Assembly (NCBI RefSeq): GCF_963662555.1
Contig: NZ_OY759719.1
Coordinates: forward strand, 1,198,985 to 1,262,984
Direction of reading: 5' to 3'
Origin: Thiomicrorhabdus sp.
Lineage (GTDB): Bacteria > Pseudomonadota > Gammaproteobacteria > Thiomicrospirales > Thiomicrospiraceae
Length of the DNA stretch: 64,000 nucleotides
The notes under the pieces were generated by a model. The model searched no databases, was not told the origin of the DNA, and saw nothing but the letters and a program-made list of their open reading frames with translations. Positions 8,836 to 18,162 of the stretch are shown here, piece by piece. The stretch's first letter is position 1, and every line of letters starts with the position of its first letter. The translations under genes and the position numbers were made by a program.

Positions 8836-11271
8836 ATGTCTGAGCAACGTCGTTCTGATCAAGCTAAATACATTCGTTTTTTTAATGAAATCGCCATTGA
8901 AGATATTCCATTAGTAGGTGGTAAAAACGCCTCATTGGGAGAGATGTATCAAGAACTCACTCCACAAGGCGTACCTATTCCTAATGGTTTTGCCATTACT
9001 GCCGAAGCCTATCGTTGGATATTGACCGAGAACAACCTTTGGCCTGAAATAACCCAACTTTTAGATGGTTTAAATCCGGAAAATTCTATTGATTTACAAA
9101 AACGTGGTGCTCAGCTTCGTGGATTAGTTTATGCGGCAAAACTACCTGATGACTTATATCAAGAGATGGTTGAAGCTTATGAGAAATTGCTTAAAGAATA
9201 TGATGGTAATGCTTCTCTTGCAGTAAGAAGCTCGGCTACAGCAGAAGATTTGCCTACCGCTAGTTTTGCAGGCCAGCAAGACACCTATTTGAATATATCA
9301 GGTTTAGCCGCTTATATTGATGCATGCCGTCACTGTTTTGCGAGTTTGTTTACTGATAGGGCAATTCACTACCGAACTGATCAAGGATTTGACCACCTTG
9401 AAGTCGGTCTGTCGATTGGTGTGCAGATTATGGTGCGTTCTGATTTAGCCTCATCAGGTGTGATGTTTACCATCGATACTGAGACCGGTTTTGAAGATGT
9501 AATCTTAATTACTGGGGCTTATGGACTAGGTGAAAACGTGGTGCAGGGTGCAGTAGATCCTGATGAATTTTATGTGCATAAAACCACCTTTGAAAAAGGG
9601 TTTAGAAGTGTCTTTAAACGCCATTTAGGCACTAAAAAAATTAAGATGGTGTACGCCAGCGATGAAAACCGAAGAGAGCCGGTTCATAATATTCCTACGG
9701 GAATCTCTGAGCAGAAAAAATTCTGTATTAGCGATACTGAAGCCATTAAGTTAGCCGAATACGCACTTAAAATTGAAAAACATTATAGCGACCATGCCAA
9801 TCAACATCGTCCCATGGATATTGAGTGGGCTAAGGATGGTCTTACTGGTGAACTGTTTATTGTGCAAGCTCGTCCAGAAACGGTCGCTTCGCAGCAAGCA
9901 GGTATGGTGTTAAAGCAATATCAGTTAACTGAAAAGCCTGCTGAAAGTTTGGTAATTGGTCGTTCTGTGGGGGCCAAAATTGCCTATGGTCGAGTGCGAG
10001 TGATTGAATCGGTTGAACATTTAAATGAGTTTAAAGCGGGTGAGGTGTTGGTTTCAGATATTACTACGCCAGATTGGGAACCGGTTATGAAAATTGCATC
10101 AGCCTTAGTGACTAATCGCGGTGGTCGAACCTGTCATGCCGCTATTATTTCTCGTGAGTTGGGAATCCCTGCGGTTGTCGGTACTGGCAAAGCAACCGAG
10201 TTAATGAAAACGGGTGAAATAGTGACCGTGAGTTGTGCCGAGGGTGATGAAGGCCATGTTTATAGAGGTCAGATACCGTTTGAAATCATTGAAACGGATT
10301 TGTCAGGTATTGAAAAACCGAAAACCAAAATATTAATGAATTTAGCCAACCCAGAAATGGCCTTTAGAGTAAATAAACTGCCAAACGATGGCCTGGGTTT
10401 GGCACGCATGGAATTTATTATTAACAATAAAATTCAAATTCATCCACAAGCGTTATTACAACCAGAACTGATTGAGAGTGAAGAAGATAAAGCTAAAATC
10501 AAACAGTTGACTGAGGGCTATAGTAGTGGCAAAGATTTCTTTATTCGTAAGTTGTCTGAGGGGATTGGAACTCTAGCGGCTGGATTTTATCCCAAACCGG
10601 TTGTGGTGAGGTTGTCGGATTTTAAATCGAATGAATATGCCAGTTTAATTGGTGGTAAAGCGTTTGAATTAAAAGAAGAAAATCCAATGATTGGCTTTAG
10701 AGGTGCGGCACGTTATAACGATGCCTCTTTTAAAGAAAGCTTTGCTATGGAGTGTGCAGCCTTAAAACATGTACGTGAAGTGATGGGGTTTGACAATATT
10801 ATAATTATGATTCCATTTTGCCGCCGTCTTGAAGAAGCCAAAAAAGTGATTGATACCTTGGCTCATAACGGTTTGGTACGTGGTATTCATGGCTTAAAAA
10901 TCTATATGATGTGTGAGATTCCAAACAATGTATTGTTGATTGACGAGTTCTCTGAATATTTTGATGGCTTCTCTATTGGAACCAATGATTTAGCACAATT
11001 AGTCTTGGGTGTTGATCGTGATTCTGCCAAGGTGGCTTACAATTATGATGAGCGAGATCCAGGCGTGAAAAAAATGGTGAAAATGGCCATAGAAGGAGCC
11101 AAACGCAATGGCAAGCACATAAGTTTATGCGGACAAGCGCCATCAGATTATCCAGAATTTGCCGAGTTTTTAGTAGAGCTTGGAATTGATGCCATGAGTT
11201 TAAATCCAGATTCGGTGTTATGTACCTTGCCAACGATTATTGCAGCGGAGAAGAGGTTTAGTAAACGTTAG
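8836..11271 (+). CDS. ppsA: Phosphoenolpyruvate synthase
   Basis: The 811-residue enzyme converts pyruvate and ATP to PEP, AMP and phosphate for gluconeogenesis. The N-terminal nucleotide-binding domain (VGGKNASLGEM near residue 27) is followed by the swivelling phosphohistidine domain with GGRTCHAAIISRELGIP, where H434 is the phosphorylated residue. The C-terminal PEP/pyruvate barrel has MCEIPNN and the catalytic cysteine C765 in SLCGQAPSDYPEF. The length fits the family (about 790-810). A strong ribosome site, AAGGAGAC, precedes the ATG. The gene is monocistronic. Confidence 0.96.
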   Translation: MSEQRRSDQAKYIRFFNEIAIEDIPLVGGKNASLGEMYQELTPQGVPIPNGFAITAEAYRWILTENNLWPEITQLLDGLNPENSIDLQKRGAQLRGLVYAAKLPDDLYQEMVEAYEKLLKEYDGNASLAVRSSATAEDLPTASFAGQQDTYLNISGLAAYIDACRHCFASLFTDRAIHYRTDQGFDHLEVGLSIGVQIMVRSDLASSGVMFTIDTETGFEDVILITGAYGLGENVVQGAVDPDEFYVHKTTFEKGFRSVFKRHLGTKKIKMVYASDENRREPVHNIPTGISEQKKFCISDTEAIKLAEYALKIEKHYSDHANQHRPMDIEWAKDGLTGELFIVQARPETVASQQAGMVLKQYQLTEKPAESLVIGRSVGAKIAYGRVRVIESVEHLNEFKAGEVLVSDITTPDWEPVMKIASALVTNRGGRTCHAAIISRELGIPAVVGTGKATELMKTGEIVTVSCAEGDEGHVYRGQIPFEIIETDLSGIEKPKTKILMNLANPEMAFRVNKLPNDGLGLARMEFIINNKIQIHPQALLQPELIESEEDKAKIKQLTEGYSSGKDFFIRKLSEGIGTLAAGFYPKPVVVRLSDFKSNEYASLIGGKAFELKEENPMIGFRGAARYNDASFKESFAMECAALKHVREVMGFDNIIIMIPFCRRLEEAKKVIDTLAHNGLVRGIHGLKIYMMCEIPNNVLLIDEFSEYFDGFSIGTNDLAQLVLGVDRDSAKVAYNYDERDPGVKKMVKMAIEGAKRNGKHISLCGQAPSDYPEFAEFLVELGIDAMSLNPDSVLCTLPTIIAAEKRFSKR

Positions 11272-11293
11272 TCAGTGGACAATAGTGTTTAGT

Positions 11294-11328
11294 ATTGGTG
11301 ATGCATTTTTAAAAATTCGGTCACCAAT
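11294..11328. terminator. Possible bidirectional hairpin between ppsA and yraN
   Basis: ATTGGTGA pairs with TCACCAAT, and an inner ATTTTT pairs with AAAAAT. There is no proper T-run, so this is a weak terminator candidate between two convergent genes. Confidence 0.4.
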
Positions 11329-11373
11329 AACGAACGGTTAGATAGTCAGGACAATCGACTTATAGACCAATAA

Positions 11374-11757
11374 CTAAAAAGCCTCAAAAGCATTTTGAAT
11401 CCATTCGGGTTCAGTTTGCTGTGCGGTGTAACTGAGTACATCAAATCGCATAACCAGTTCTTGATATTGAGGATGTTTGAGCAGATAGTTTTGTGCACAG
11501 AGAATGATGTGTTGTTGCTTTTTGCTCGTTACGGTTTCAGAAGGGTGGCCGTAGGCGGTTTGTTTGCGGTATTTGACTTCAAAAAAGATTAATTGGGTTT
11601 CTTGATTAGCTTTTTTATACAGGCCAATTAAATCAATCTCTCCACCTTTGCAGTGAAAGTTTTCAGCTAGTATTTGAATGCCTTGATTGACTAACCAGTG
11701 TTTAGCTTGTTGCTCTTTTTGATGACCTATAGAGAACCAACTGGTTAGTTTTGACAT
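11374..11757 (-). CDS. yraN: YraN/UPF0102 family endonuclease-fold protein
   Basis: The 127-residue protein has the restriction-endonuclease-like core of the UPF0102 family: [10 protein letters not shown] (acidic residue) and FFEVKYRK (ExK). The biochemical role is not established for the family. It lies 26 bases downstream of lpoA on the same strand and completes the common rsmI / lpoA / yraN neighbourhood (yraL-yraM-yraN in E. coli), which supports the assignment. Confidence 0.88.
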   Translation of the reverse strand: MSKLTSWFSIGHQKEQQAKHWLVNQGIQILAENFHCKGGEIDLIGLYKKANQETQLIFFEVKYRKQTAYGHPSETVTSKKQQHIILCAQNYLLKHPQYQELVMRFDVLSYTAQQTEPEWIQNAFEAF

Positions 11758-11783
11758 GGTTTTGTCTCAGTTATTCGTAGTTT

Positions 11784-13352
11784 TTATTCGGTATCGGCAT
11801 TTCTTATAGACTGATTTTGTTGATTTACGATTTTTACATCAACTGGCGGTGCTTCTTGTAATAAGCCTTTTTTGTCATATTTTGCCCAAACTAACTTCTG
11901 TTTAATTTGGTTGCCATCGAGACTTAAAATGCCTGTTTTGCCACTGGTTAAACAACCCCCGTTTTGCAGGTTTGCCATTTCCATAGTCACTTCAAAACTA
12001 TCCCAACCAAAGGCTTCAAATGCTGAGTTTAGATCTGCAGGATCTAAAACGGCGGGATAGGTTAAGAAACTAACTTTGTTTAAATCACGATTAACCGCAA
12101 TATCTTGAAAATTATTGGGGGTTAATTCATTGTCGCCATAAAGTGGTGTTTCAAGCTCAAAAAAGTCAAACTGTGGTCTAAATACAGCCATACGGTGTGC
12201 ATTATCAAAGATAACAATTGCATCTAAATCTTCACGTGTACGTGGAAAAAAGCTTAATTTTTCACCTAATAACCATCGCAAATTGTTTTGACGTTCGTTG
12301 CTGTTATTCTCATGGATTAGCTGGCCTAGAGCTTCTCTTAACCTCGGATTTTGATCTGGATACATGCTGAGTTCAGCGTAATCATTGGCTTGATTCAGTA
12401 TGTACTGCAATTCTTGAGCTTTAGAAAGAGAGTGTGTGTCGTTGTTGGTGAGAATGCCAATCCGTTTAAAGCCCGATTTATTAAAACGGCTTAACATTTG
12501 TGCACTTTGGTCTGCAGATTTAAAACTAAATTGAGTGATAGAACTATTCTCAACGGTGTTTAAGGCCAAAACTTGGTCATCTTGAAAGCTAGCAATTTGC
12601 TGAATAGCTTCTTTTCTAAGAGGGCCAATAATTCTATCAGCACCTTCTTCTTTAGCTCGATTATAGGTTGCTTCTACCTCTTCAAGATTACTGGTGTCGT
12701 AAAATTTTAGAGTAACGTCTTGGTCTGATGCAAAAAAGGCTTTCATAATTCCGCTACGAATTTGGTTGCCTACAAATTTATAACGTCCATCAAAGGGTAA
12801 AAGCACGGCTATTTGTTTAATCTGACCTTGTTTAGGTCTTTCTGCGATGAGTTTAGCCAGTAAGTTTTGATGGAATATGGCGTTTTCATCATAGGTATTT
12901 AGGTTCAATAGAGCGGTAGGGTAATCATAACGAGATGCATTAATAGTGGTGTATAAATCATTCCACGCTTGAACTTCTGGATTTTGGCTATTGGCTAATT
13001 GCTCTAAATTATTGGCAGATAAAGAACTTACAATTGTCCAGGCCTGGTCCTCAAGTTGAGCTTGAATCTCTGGTTTATTTGCTTGTTTATGCCAGAGCTG
13101 AGTGCTGTATATAAGATAGTCAGCCCATAACCCATTTACAGAAGCTTGGTTTCTTAGCGATTCTAGTTGCTCAATACTCAGATCTTTTGTGTCTTGGGTT
13201 ACACTAATCGGTTTTGGTGTTATCGTCTCTGCTGCTTTAGACTGAACAGGTTTACTTGGCGGTGTTCCACAAGCCGATAGCCCCATTAATAGGGCGGAAA
13301 CCATAAAAGTTTTGAGAGGCTTAGTAATGTAAAAAGGCGAGGTCTTTATCAT
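11784..13352 (-). CDS. lpoA: LppC/LpoA-type lipoprotein activator of penicillin-binding protein 1A
   Basis: The 522-residue outer-membrane lipoprotein is expected to stimulate the peptidoglycan synthase PBP1A from outside. The N-terminus has a type II signal with lipobox LSAC, Cys being acylated after cleavage. A helical, TPR-like region follows, then a periplasmic-binding-protein-like domain starting near IAVLLPFDGRYKFVG. It is shorter than E. coli LpoA (678 residues), mainly in the N-terminal part. The gene is divergent from rsmI and followed by yraN, the usual context. A one-mismatch palindrome copy lies at 13037. Confidence 0.87.
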   Translation of the reverse strand: MIKTSPFYITKPLKTFMVSALLMGLSACGTPPSKPVQSKAAETITPKPISVTQDTKDLSIEQLESLRNQASVNGLWADYLIYSTQLWHKQANKPEIQAQLEDQAWTIVSSLSANNLEQLANSQNPEVQAWNDLYTTINASRYDYPTALLNLNTYDENAIFHQNLLAKLIAERPKQGQIKQIAVLLPFDGRYKFVGNQIRSGIMKAFFASDQDVTLKFYDTSNLEEVEATYNRAKEEGADRIIGPLRKEAIQQIASFQDDQVLALNTVENSSITQFSFKSADQSAQMLSRFNKSGFKRIGILTNNDTHSLSKAQELQYILNQANDYAELSMYPDQNPRLREALGQLIHENNSNERQNNLRWLLGEKLSFFPRTREDLDAIVIFDNAHRMAVFRPQFDFFELETPLYGDNELTPNNFQDIAVNRDLNKVSFLTYPAVLDPADLNSAFEAFGWDSFEVTMEMANLQNGGCLTSGKTGILSLDGNQIKQKLVWAKYDKKGLLQEAPPVDVKIVNQQNQSIRNADTE

Positions 13353-13457
13353 TTTGATTTAGAATAACTTGTTTATTATGAATTGTTTTTGTGGATTATA
13401 TCTTATATCTAAGTAAAGGTTGAGTAACCTTGCTTATTGATTACCACTCTGTTTTGT

Positions 13458-13479
13458 AGCTTTTTTCAAGAAAAAAGCT
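13458..13479. repeat. Perfect 10-bp-stem hairpin in the lpoA-rsmI divergent gap
   Basis: AGCTTTTTTC and GAAAAAAGCT flank a two-base AA spacer. Because the flanking genes diverge, it cannot terminate either of them. It may be an operator or a DNA-shape element. Confidence 0.5.
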
Positions 13480-13615
13480 TGTTAATGAGACTAATTGTAA
13501 CCAGTTAAAACCCATAGTAATACTTTAATTTTAAAGAAATAATCTCAAAATAACTTCATAGTAACTTTAGAGTAAAGTAAAACGTTAAAGTTCCACTAAA
13601 GATAAAAAGGTCGAT

Positions 13616-14491
13616 ATGAATCAGTATGCTAATAACCCCGTTTCAGGAACTCTATATGTAATAGCCACACCAATTGGTAATTTAAGCGATATTACCCGTA
13701 GAGCGACTGAAACATTAGAAAAAGTAGATTGGGTGGCCGCAGAAGATACTCGTCACAGCAAACCTTTATTGAATTCTTTAGGCATTAATCAAACTTTACT
13801 CAGTTTACATGAACACAATGAAGCCCAACGTACAGAACAGCTTTTAGAGAAATTATTGAATGGTGAAAATGGAGCGTTAATTTCAGATGCGGGCACCCCA
13901 TTAATTAATGACCCAGGTTATTATTTGGTTAAGCGGTTACGTAAAGAAGGCGTTAATGTAGTGCCTATTCCTGGTCCAAGTGCGGTAATTACCGCACTGT
14001 GTGCGGCTGGTCTACCTACGGATCGTTTTACCTATGAAGGGTTTTTACCCGCCAGGTCAAGTAAACGTTTACTAGCATTAGAAAACTTGGTTAAAGAAAC
14101 TCGTACTTTGGTGTTTTATGAGTCCCCACACCGTTTAATAGATTGTTTGCAAGATATGCAACAGACTTTTGGCGAACAAAGAGAGATTGTAGTAGCTCGT
14201 GAATTAACTAAAAAGTTTGAACAATTTGTTTCAGGTTCTTTACTAGAGGTGCTAACTTACTTTACTGAAAATAGTGATAAGGTACGTGGCGAGTTTGTAT
14301 TGATGTTGGCAGGGGCTGAACTTAAAAACGATGAAGAATCTGCGGCGGCGATGGTTGAAACCGATAAGATGATTCAAGTGATGTTAAAACAATCTTTACC
14401 TGTAAAACAGATATCGGAAATGATTGCGGAGATAACGGGGGAAAAGAAAAAAGCGATTTACCAGAGAGTGCTGGAGTTCAAAGCACAGTAG
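13616..14491 (+). CDS. rsmI: 16S rRNA (cytidine-1402 2'-O)-methyltransferase
   Basis: The 291-residue protein methylates the ribose of C1402 in the ribosomal decoding centre. It shows the tetrapyrrole-methylase-type fold signatures of RsmI: GTLYVIATPIGNLSDIT at the N-terminus, AAEDTRHS, and ALISDAGTPLINDPGY. The length is typical. An AAAAAGGTCGAT ribosome site precedes the ATG. It is divergent from lpoA, as in many gammaproteobacteria. Its partner enzyme at the same nucleotide (RsmH, N4 methylation) is also in this window at 21263. Confidence 0.95.
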   Translation: MNQYANNPVSGTLYVIATPIGNLSDITRRATETLEKVDWVAAEDTRHSKPLLNSLGINQTLLSLHEHNEAQRTEQLLEKLLNGENGALISDAGTPLINDPGYYLVKRLRKEGVNVVPIPGPSAVITALCAAGLPTDRFTYEGFLPARSSKRLLALENLVKETRTLVFYESPHRLIDCLQDMQQTFGEQREIVVARELTKKFEQFVSGSLLEVLTYFTENSDKVRGEFVLMLAGAELKNDEESAAAMVETDKMIQVMLKQSLPVKQISEMIAEITGEKKKAIYQRVLEFKAQ

Positions 14492-14512
14492 AAACCTTAA
14501 AATAAGAGGCTT

Positions 14513-14932
14513 TTATTGATGGTGGTGATGCATTGATTTTTTAAGTGCTTTGGGGGCTGAGAAATCGATGTCTAGTACTTTATAGACAACCTCTAAAATA
14601 CCAATTGGAGTAAAAGGTTTTTTAACCCAGGCTTTTACGCCTAATTCTTGAGCATCATCTTTGCATGTTTTACTACCTTCGGCACTCAGCATAATGCTAG
14701 GCGTTTGGGTGTTTTTACCCTGTTTTTTTGCCGCTTTCACCAGCTCAAAACCATGGTGCCCATTTTCCAACATGAGATCCACAATCATCAGGTCATAGCT
14801 TTTTTGCATAGTGTATAGAGTGGCTTCTGTAACTGTTGAAGCACTATCTACTTCTATTCCATCACTTTCTAAAGTCATTTTTAGTAATGCTCGTATGACT
14901 TTGGCGTCATCTAGAATAAGAATTTTTAGCAT
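14513..14932 (-). CDS. Stand-alone response-regulator receiver protein (CheY-like)
   Basis: The 139-residue protein is a single receiver domain. It has the acidic pair D8-D9, the phospho-acceptor D52 in DLMIVDLMLE, S83 in IMLSAEGS and K105 in WVKKPF. No output domain follows; the chain ends in a lysine/histidine-rich tail (KKSMHHHHQ). AGAGGTTGC sits just upstream of the start. There is no adjacent histidine kinase, so the partner is unknown; it may act in chemotaxis or c-di-GMP signalling. Confidence 0.85.
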   Translation of the reverse strand: MLKILILDDAKVIRALLKMTLESDGIEVDSASTVTEATLYTMQKSYDLMIVDLMLENGHHGFELVKAAKKQGKNTQTPSIMLSAEGSKTCKDDAQELGVKAWVKKPFTPIGILEVVYKVLDIDFSAPKALKKSMHHHHQ

Positions 14933-15035
14933 GCAACCTCTTGTAAGTGACTGGGATTGTTGATTGAGATGGGCTTAAGTATAGTGATGATTATCATAAA
15001 TGCAAAGCTAAATTACTAGGCCTGGTAGTATTATT

Positions 15036-15872
15036 TTATAGATGTTTTGACGCTTTTAAAGCCTTAATAACATAAATATCATAACGGGTATTTGGGCTAC
15101 TAACTTGGGCACTAGGTTGAATGTTATTGATAGGGCAAAAAACAGGAATAGCTCCTTTTGGACGCTTGACTACCACACGGTATTTGGCGGTTTGAAGTGC
15201 CGCGGCAAGTAAGTTTTCGCTATCGGTATCTGGCCCAACCAATTGCTGCAAGGCCTGCATCTCTTTTTTGGCGGCCGCCTTTTTCTTTTTTTCTGGATAC
15301 ATTGGATCCATATAAATCACATCAATATCGGGTTTTTGTTCCAGCAAATATTCGGCACTATCGGCATTGATTAAAGAAAGGTTGGCAATGCCGCTTGTTA
15401 TCTCCGTGCTAAGTGTTTCAGTTGGGTTATTGGCTCTTTTCAGAGCATCATCTAATAATGCCGCTACAATCGGTGAGCGTTCTATCATCTGCACTTTAAA
15501 GCCTAGACTTGCCAATACATAACTATCGCCACCCATGCCTGCTGTTGCATCAATAATGTTGGGTAATCGGCTTGTGTTGTCATTTTCAATTTGCCCCATA
15601 GCTCTTACTAAAGGTTGGCCTTTACCGCCGCCAAACTGCAAGCGATGAGCTTTTTTGCCACTCAAAAAATCAATCGACACAGGGCCTTGTTTGTCTGAAC
15701 ACAAGCTAAGGTTGAGGGTTGGGTCTTTTTTGTTGCTAAGCCAATCTAACCAAAGAGGAGAGGTGGCGGCTTCATCACAGATTGGTAAATTTAGCTTGTA
15801 ACTAAGATCTTTGGCTTTATCTGGATGGGTATTGGCAATACAGGGTTTAATATGAGAGTTGAGTTGTTCCAT
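15036..15872 (-). CDS. rsmJ: 16S rRNA (guanine-1516 N2)-methyltransferase
   Basis: The 278-residue protein matches RsmJ/YhiQ. It has the SAM-binding motif DATAGMGGDSYVLASLG and the catalytic IYMDPMYPEKKKKA typical of the family. The length is slightly above E. coli RsmJ (about 250). It starts three bases after the upstream membrane-protein gene ends on the same strand, so the two probably form an operon. The gap beyond its stop holds a one-mismatch copy of the palindrome (ACTAGGCCTGGT at 15015). Confidence 0.93.
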   Translation of the reverse strand: MEQLNSHIKPCIANTHPDKAKDLSYKLNLPICDEAATSPLWLDWLSNKKDPTLNLSLCSDKQGPVSIDFLSGKKAHRLQFGGGKGQPLVRAMGQIENDNTSRLPNIIDATAGMGGDSYVLASLGFKVQMIERSPIVAALLDDALKRANNPTETLSTEITSGIANLSLINADSAEYLLEQKPDIDVIYMDPMYPEKKKKAAAKKEMQALQQLVGPDTDSENLLAAALQTAKYRVVVKRPKGAIPVFCPINNIQPSAQVSSPNTRYDIYVIKALKASKHL

Positions 15873-15875
15873 AAT

Positions 15876-16265
15876 TTAATGCGTAATCCCGATCATGCTA
15901 ATAATAATGGTGAAGCCAAGAGAGGCATTAATAAAACCGTACAAAGAAATGCTCCAATATAACCACCAATATTGCTGTTGGGTTTTTAAGTAATAAAAAT
16001 AAGGAATCAACAAGATTAAACTATTAGCCATGGCGACCAGTAAAGCAATGCCATTATGCTGCATGTTTAACATGTCAGATAACAACATACTGGGAACAGA
16101 GCCAATAAAATAAGTGTACTGCCAAAAACTAATGTTTGCAGTAGGCAATAGAAAAGCAAAGCCAAACGCCCAAATAAAACTATAAAAAAGCGTTTTGTTT
16201 AGTGGGTTTTTATAAAAAGGCATTTTGGTTTGATTATTCATTTTCAATTGACTGTTGTGATGCAT
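15876..16265 (-). CDS. Small multi-pass membrane protein, unknown function
   Basis: I do not recognise this 129-residue protein. It has a short basic N-terminus and about four hydrophobic segments (roughly residues 25-45, 48-62, 72-92 and 98-125), so it should be an inner-membrane protein. No conserved polar or metal-binding motif stands out. It is immediately upstream of rsmJ and probably co-transcribed with it. Co-transcription with an rRNA methylase gives no clear hint of its job. Confidence 0.65.
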   Translation of the reverse strand: MHHNSQLKMNNQTKMPFYKNPLNKTLFYSFIWAFGFAFLLPTANISFWQYTYFIGSVPSMLLSDMLNMQHNGIALLVAMANSLILLIPYFYYLKTQQQYWWLYWSISLYGFINASLGFTIIISMIGITH

Positions 16266-16506
16266 TGAATCGCTATCTTAAACCAAAACGCTTTTGGTAA
16301 ATAGGATTCTAACTGAGTGTATATAAATATTATCTCGCCCAAAATGATTGTGTTGGATGCTCTCAATGGCTATAACTATTCACTTTATATTCATTTATTT
16401 ATAGCCAAATGAGGGTGTACAATAATGGGTGTTTTATACTTTATGAACCTGGTTGCGAAAAGGCTTCCTAATTTAATTTAAGTTAAGTTAAGGCCTGCGA
16501 GTACCA

Positions 16507-17874
16507 ATGAACCCTAAGACAATGAGTCATACTATTTATACAACATCTCATAAAACATCAGTGCTTTTACAAGGTCGAGTTTTTAATAAACGCGTGACTA
16601 ATCTTGTCAAAAATTCTTTGATGGGCTTTTGGTTTATGTTGTTAATTACAGTGAGTTCAACGGCAACGGCTTCCCAATTAAGCCTTCAGCATGTTAGTTT
16701 GGATGGCCCAAATTGGCAGCATTTTGCAACATTGCACGATGCAGGTTTTTTGTTTGTAGATGAAAACTACCAACCTTTAAATGAAAAGAATGCTCAACAA
16801 TTTTTTGTACCCGCCTCAACAACTAAGTTAATTACGGCTCTATTAAGTTTGCAACATTGGGGCGAAAAGCATCGTTTTAAAACAGAATTTTATTTGCAAA
16901 AACAGACTGACTCTTTACCCACCTTAATTGTGAAAGGGTATGGCGATCCATTTTTGGTATCAGAAGAGTTGCAACTACTTGCTAAAAATTTAGCCACGCA
17001 TCTTAATGACTTGGGTGTTAAGCAATTGGCAGGCATTCAAATTGACAGTAGTTATTATTTACCAGGCCTGGTTATGCCAGGAACCGGCGAGAGCGATAAC
17101 CCGTATGACGCCATTCCTGCGGCTGTTGCCGCAAACTTTAATAGTATTTATATTCACAAAAATGCTGGCGTTTTAACTTCAGCTGAGCCACAAACTCCAC
17201 TGACCCCTGCAGGTTTGACTATAGCTAAAACGATTAAGCATTACCCAAAATCAAACAATAAAAGGGTTAATTTAGGAAATGATGCACAGCTGAATGAGCA
17301 ATATTTTGCAGAGCTTTTAGCGACCTTTTTAGGTCAACATAAGATTACGGTAGGTAAACAAATCTTATTTAAACCAATGCAGCCAAATCAAACGGCTTCA
17401 ATTCAAAAAGTATATACACATTTAAATAGTAAAGATTTAGCTGAAATCATTAAACCGATGATGAAGTATTCCACCAATTTTATTGCCAATCAGCTGGCGT
17501 TAAATTTAGGTGCAGAATTGTTTGGTGGTCCAGCTACGCAACAAAAAGTACAAAAGGCTTATCAACAGCTGCTTTCAAAACAATTTAATTGGCAAGCATT
17601 TCATGTTGAAGATGGTGCAGGGCTTTCTAGAAATAATCGTTTAGCACCGAGCCAGTTGGTTGATGTGTTAGAAGCATTTACCCCATGGAAAAAGCTTCTA
17701 CCTCAAATTGAAAAAAGTGTGTTTGCAAAGTCAGGAACATTAATTGGAGTAAGTACTTTGGCAGGCTACGTCCAGAAGCAAGAAAAATTTTTACCTTTTG
17801 CGATTATGATTAATCAAAAAGTACCTTTCAGATTTAGAAATAAATTGGCAAAAGAACTGGCACAGGCTTACTAG
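16507..17874 (+). CDS. dacB: D-alanyl-D-alanine carboxypeptidase/endopeptidase, PBP4 (DacB) family
   Basis: The 455-residue serine peptidase of the S13 family trims peptidoglycan in the periplasm. The three active-site motifs are present: SxxK as S104-TT-K107, SxN as S322-T-N324 and KSG at 408-410 (KTG in E. coli PBP4). The N-terminus carries a long leader before a hydrophobic segment ending in TATAS; a GTG at 16594 or the ATG at 16621 would give a more ordinary signal peptide, so the start is uncertain. An exact palindrome copy at 17061 encodes LPGLV. Confidence 0.9.
   Translation: MNPKTMSHTIYTTSHKTSVLLQGRVFNKRVTNLVKNSLMGFWFMLLITVSSTATASQLSLQHVSLDGPNWQHFATLHDAGFLFVDENYQPLNEKNAQQFFVPASTTKLITALLSLQHWGEKHRFKTEFYLQKQTDSLPTLIVKGYGDPFLVSEELQLLAKNLATHLNDLGVKQLAGIQIDSSYYLPGLVMPGTGESDNPYDAIPAAVAANFNSIYIHKNAGVLTSAEPQTPLTPAGLTIAKTIKHYPKSNNKRVNLGNDAQLNEQYFAELLATFLGQHKITVGKQILFKPMQPNQTASIQKVYTHLNSKDLAEIIKPMMKYSTNFIANQLALNLGAELFGGPATQQKVQKAYQQLLSKQFNWQAFHVEDGAGLSRNNRLAPSQLVDVLEAFTPWKKLLPQIEKSVFAKSGTLIGVSTLAGYVQKQEKFLPFAIMINQKVPFRFRNKLAKELAQAY
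17061..17072. repeat. 12-bp palindrome ACCAGGCCTGGT, copy 2
   Basis: Exact copy inside dacB, read as Leu-Pro-Gly-Leu-Val. Confidence 0.95.
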
Positions 17875-17895
17875 TTTTTTGTTCAGCATACGAAT

Positions 17896-17950
17896 CTTAC
17901 CCTATGCTCATAATGTAAAGTCGTCCACAGGAAATACCAGGCCTGGTAAG
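17896..17950 (+). repeat. 55-bp repeat family, divergent copy D (contains palindrome copy 3)
   Basis: Exactly 55 bases from CTTACCCTATGCTCATAAT to the exact palindrome at 17936-17947 plus AAG. It shares the TTACCCT start, the central CCACAGG block and the palindromic end with copies A-C. Its ends are CTTACC/GGTAAG where copy B has TTTACC/GGTAAA, so the terminal pairing is conserved although the bases differ. Confidence 0.75.
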
Positions 17951-18079
17951 TTTTAATATAAGACCTCTGCATGAGTCATCACCTAAAGAAAAAGTTATAA
18001 AATTTAGTGATTTTCGATTCTTTGTCGAGTTCAATACTACGAGTAAAAACCTCTATTTTTTATCTAATATCAATAATTT

Positions 18080-18091
18080 ACCAGGCCTGGT
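18080..18091. repeat. 12-bp palindrome ACCAGGCCTGGT, copy 4
   Basis: Exact intergenic copy 83 bases upstream of rnpB. Confidence 0.95.
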
Positions 18092-18162
18092 TAGGCTTTT
18101 ACTTGAATCGTAAATCCATTATTCGCCTTTTCAGATATATTGCTGTACTATACGCACTCTAA

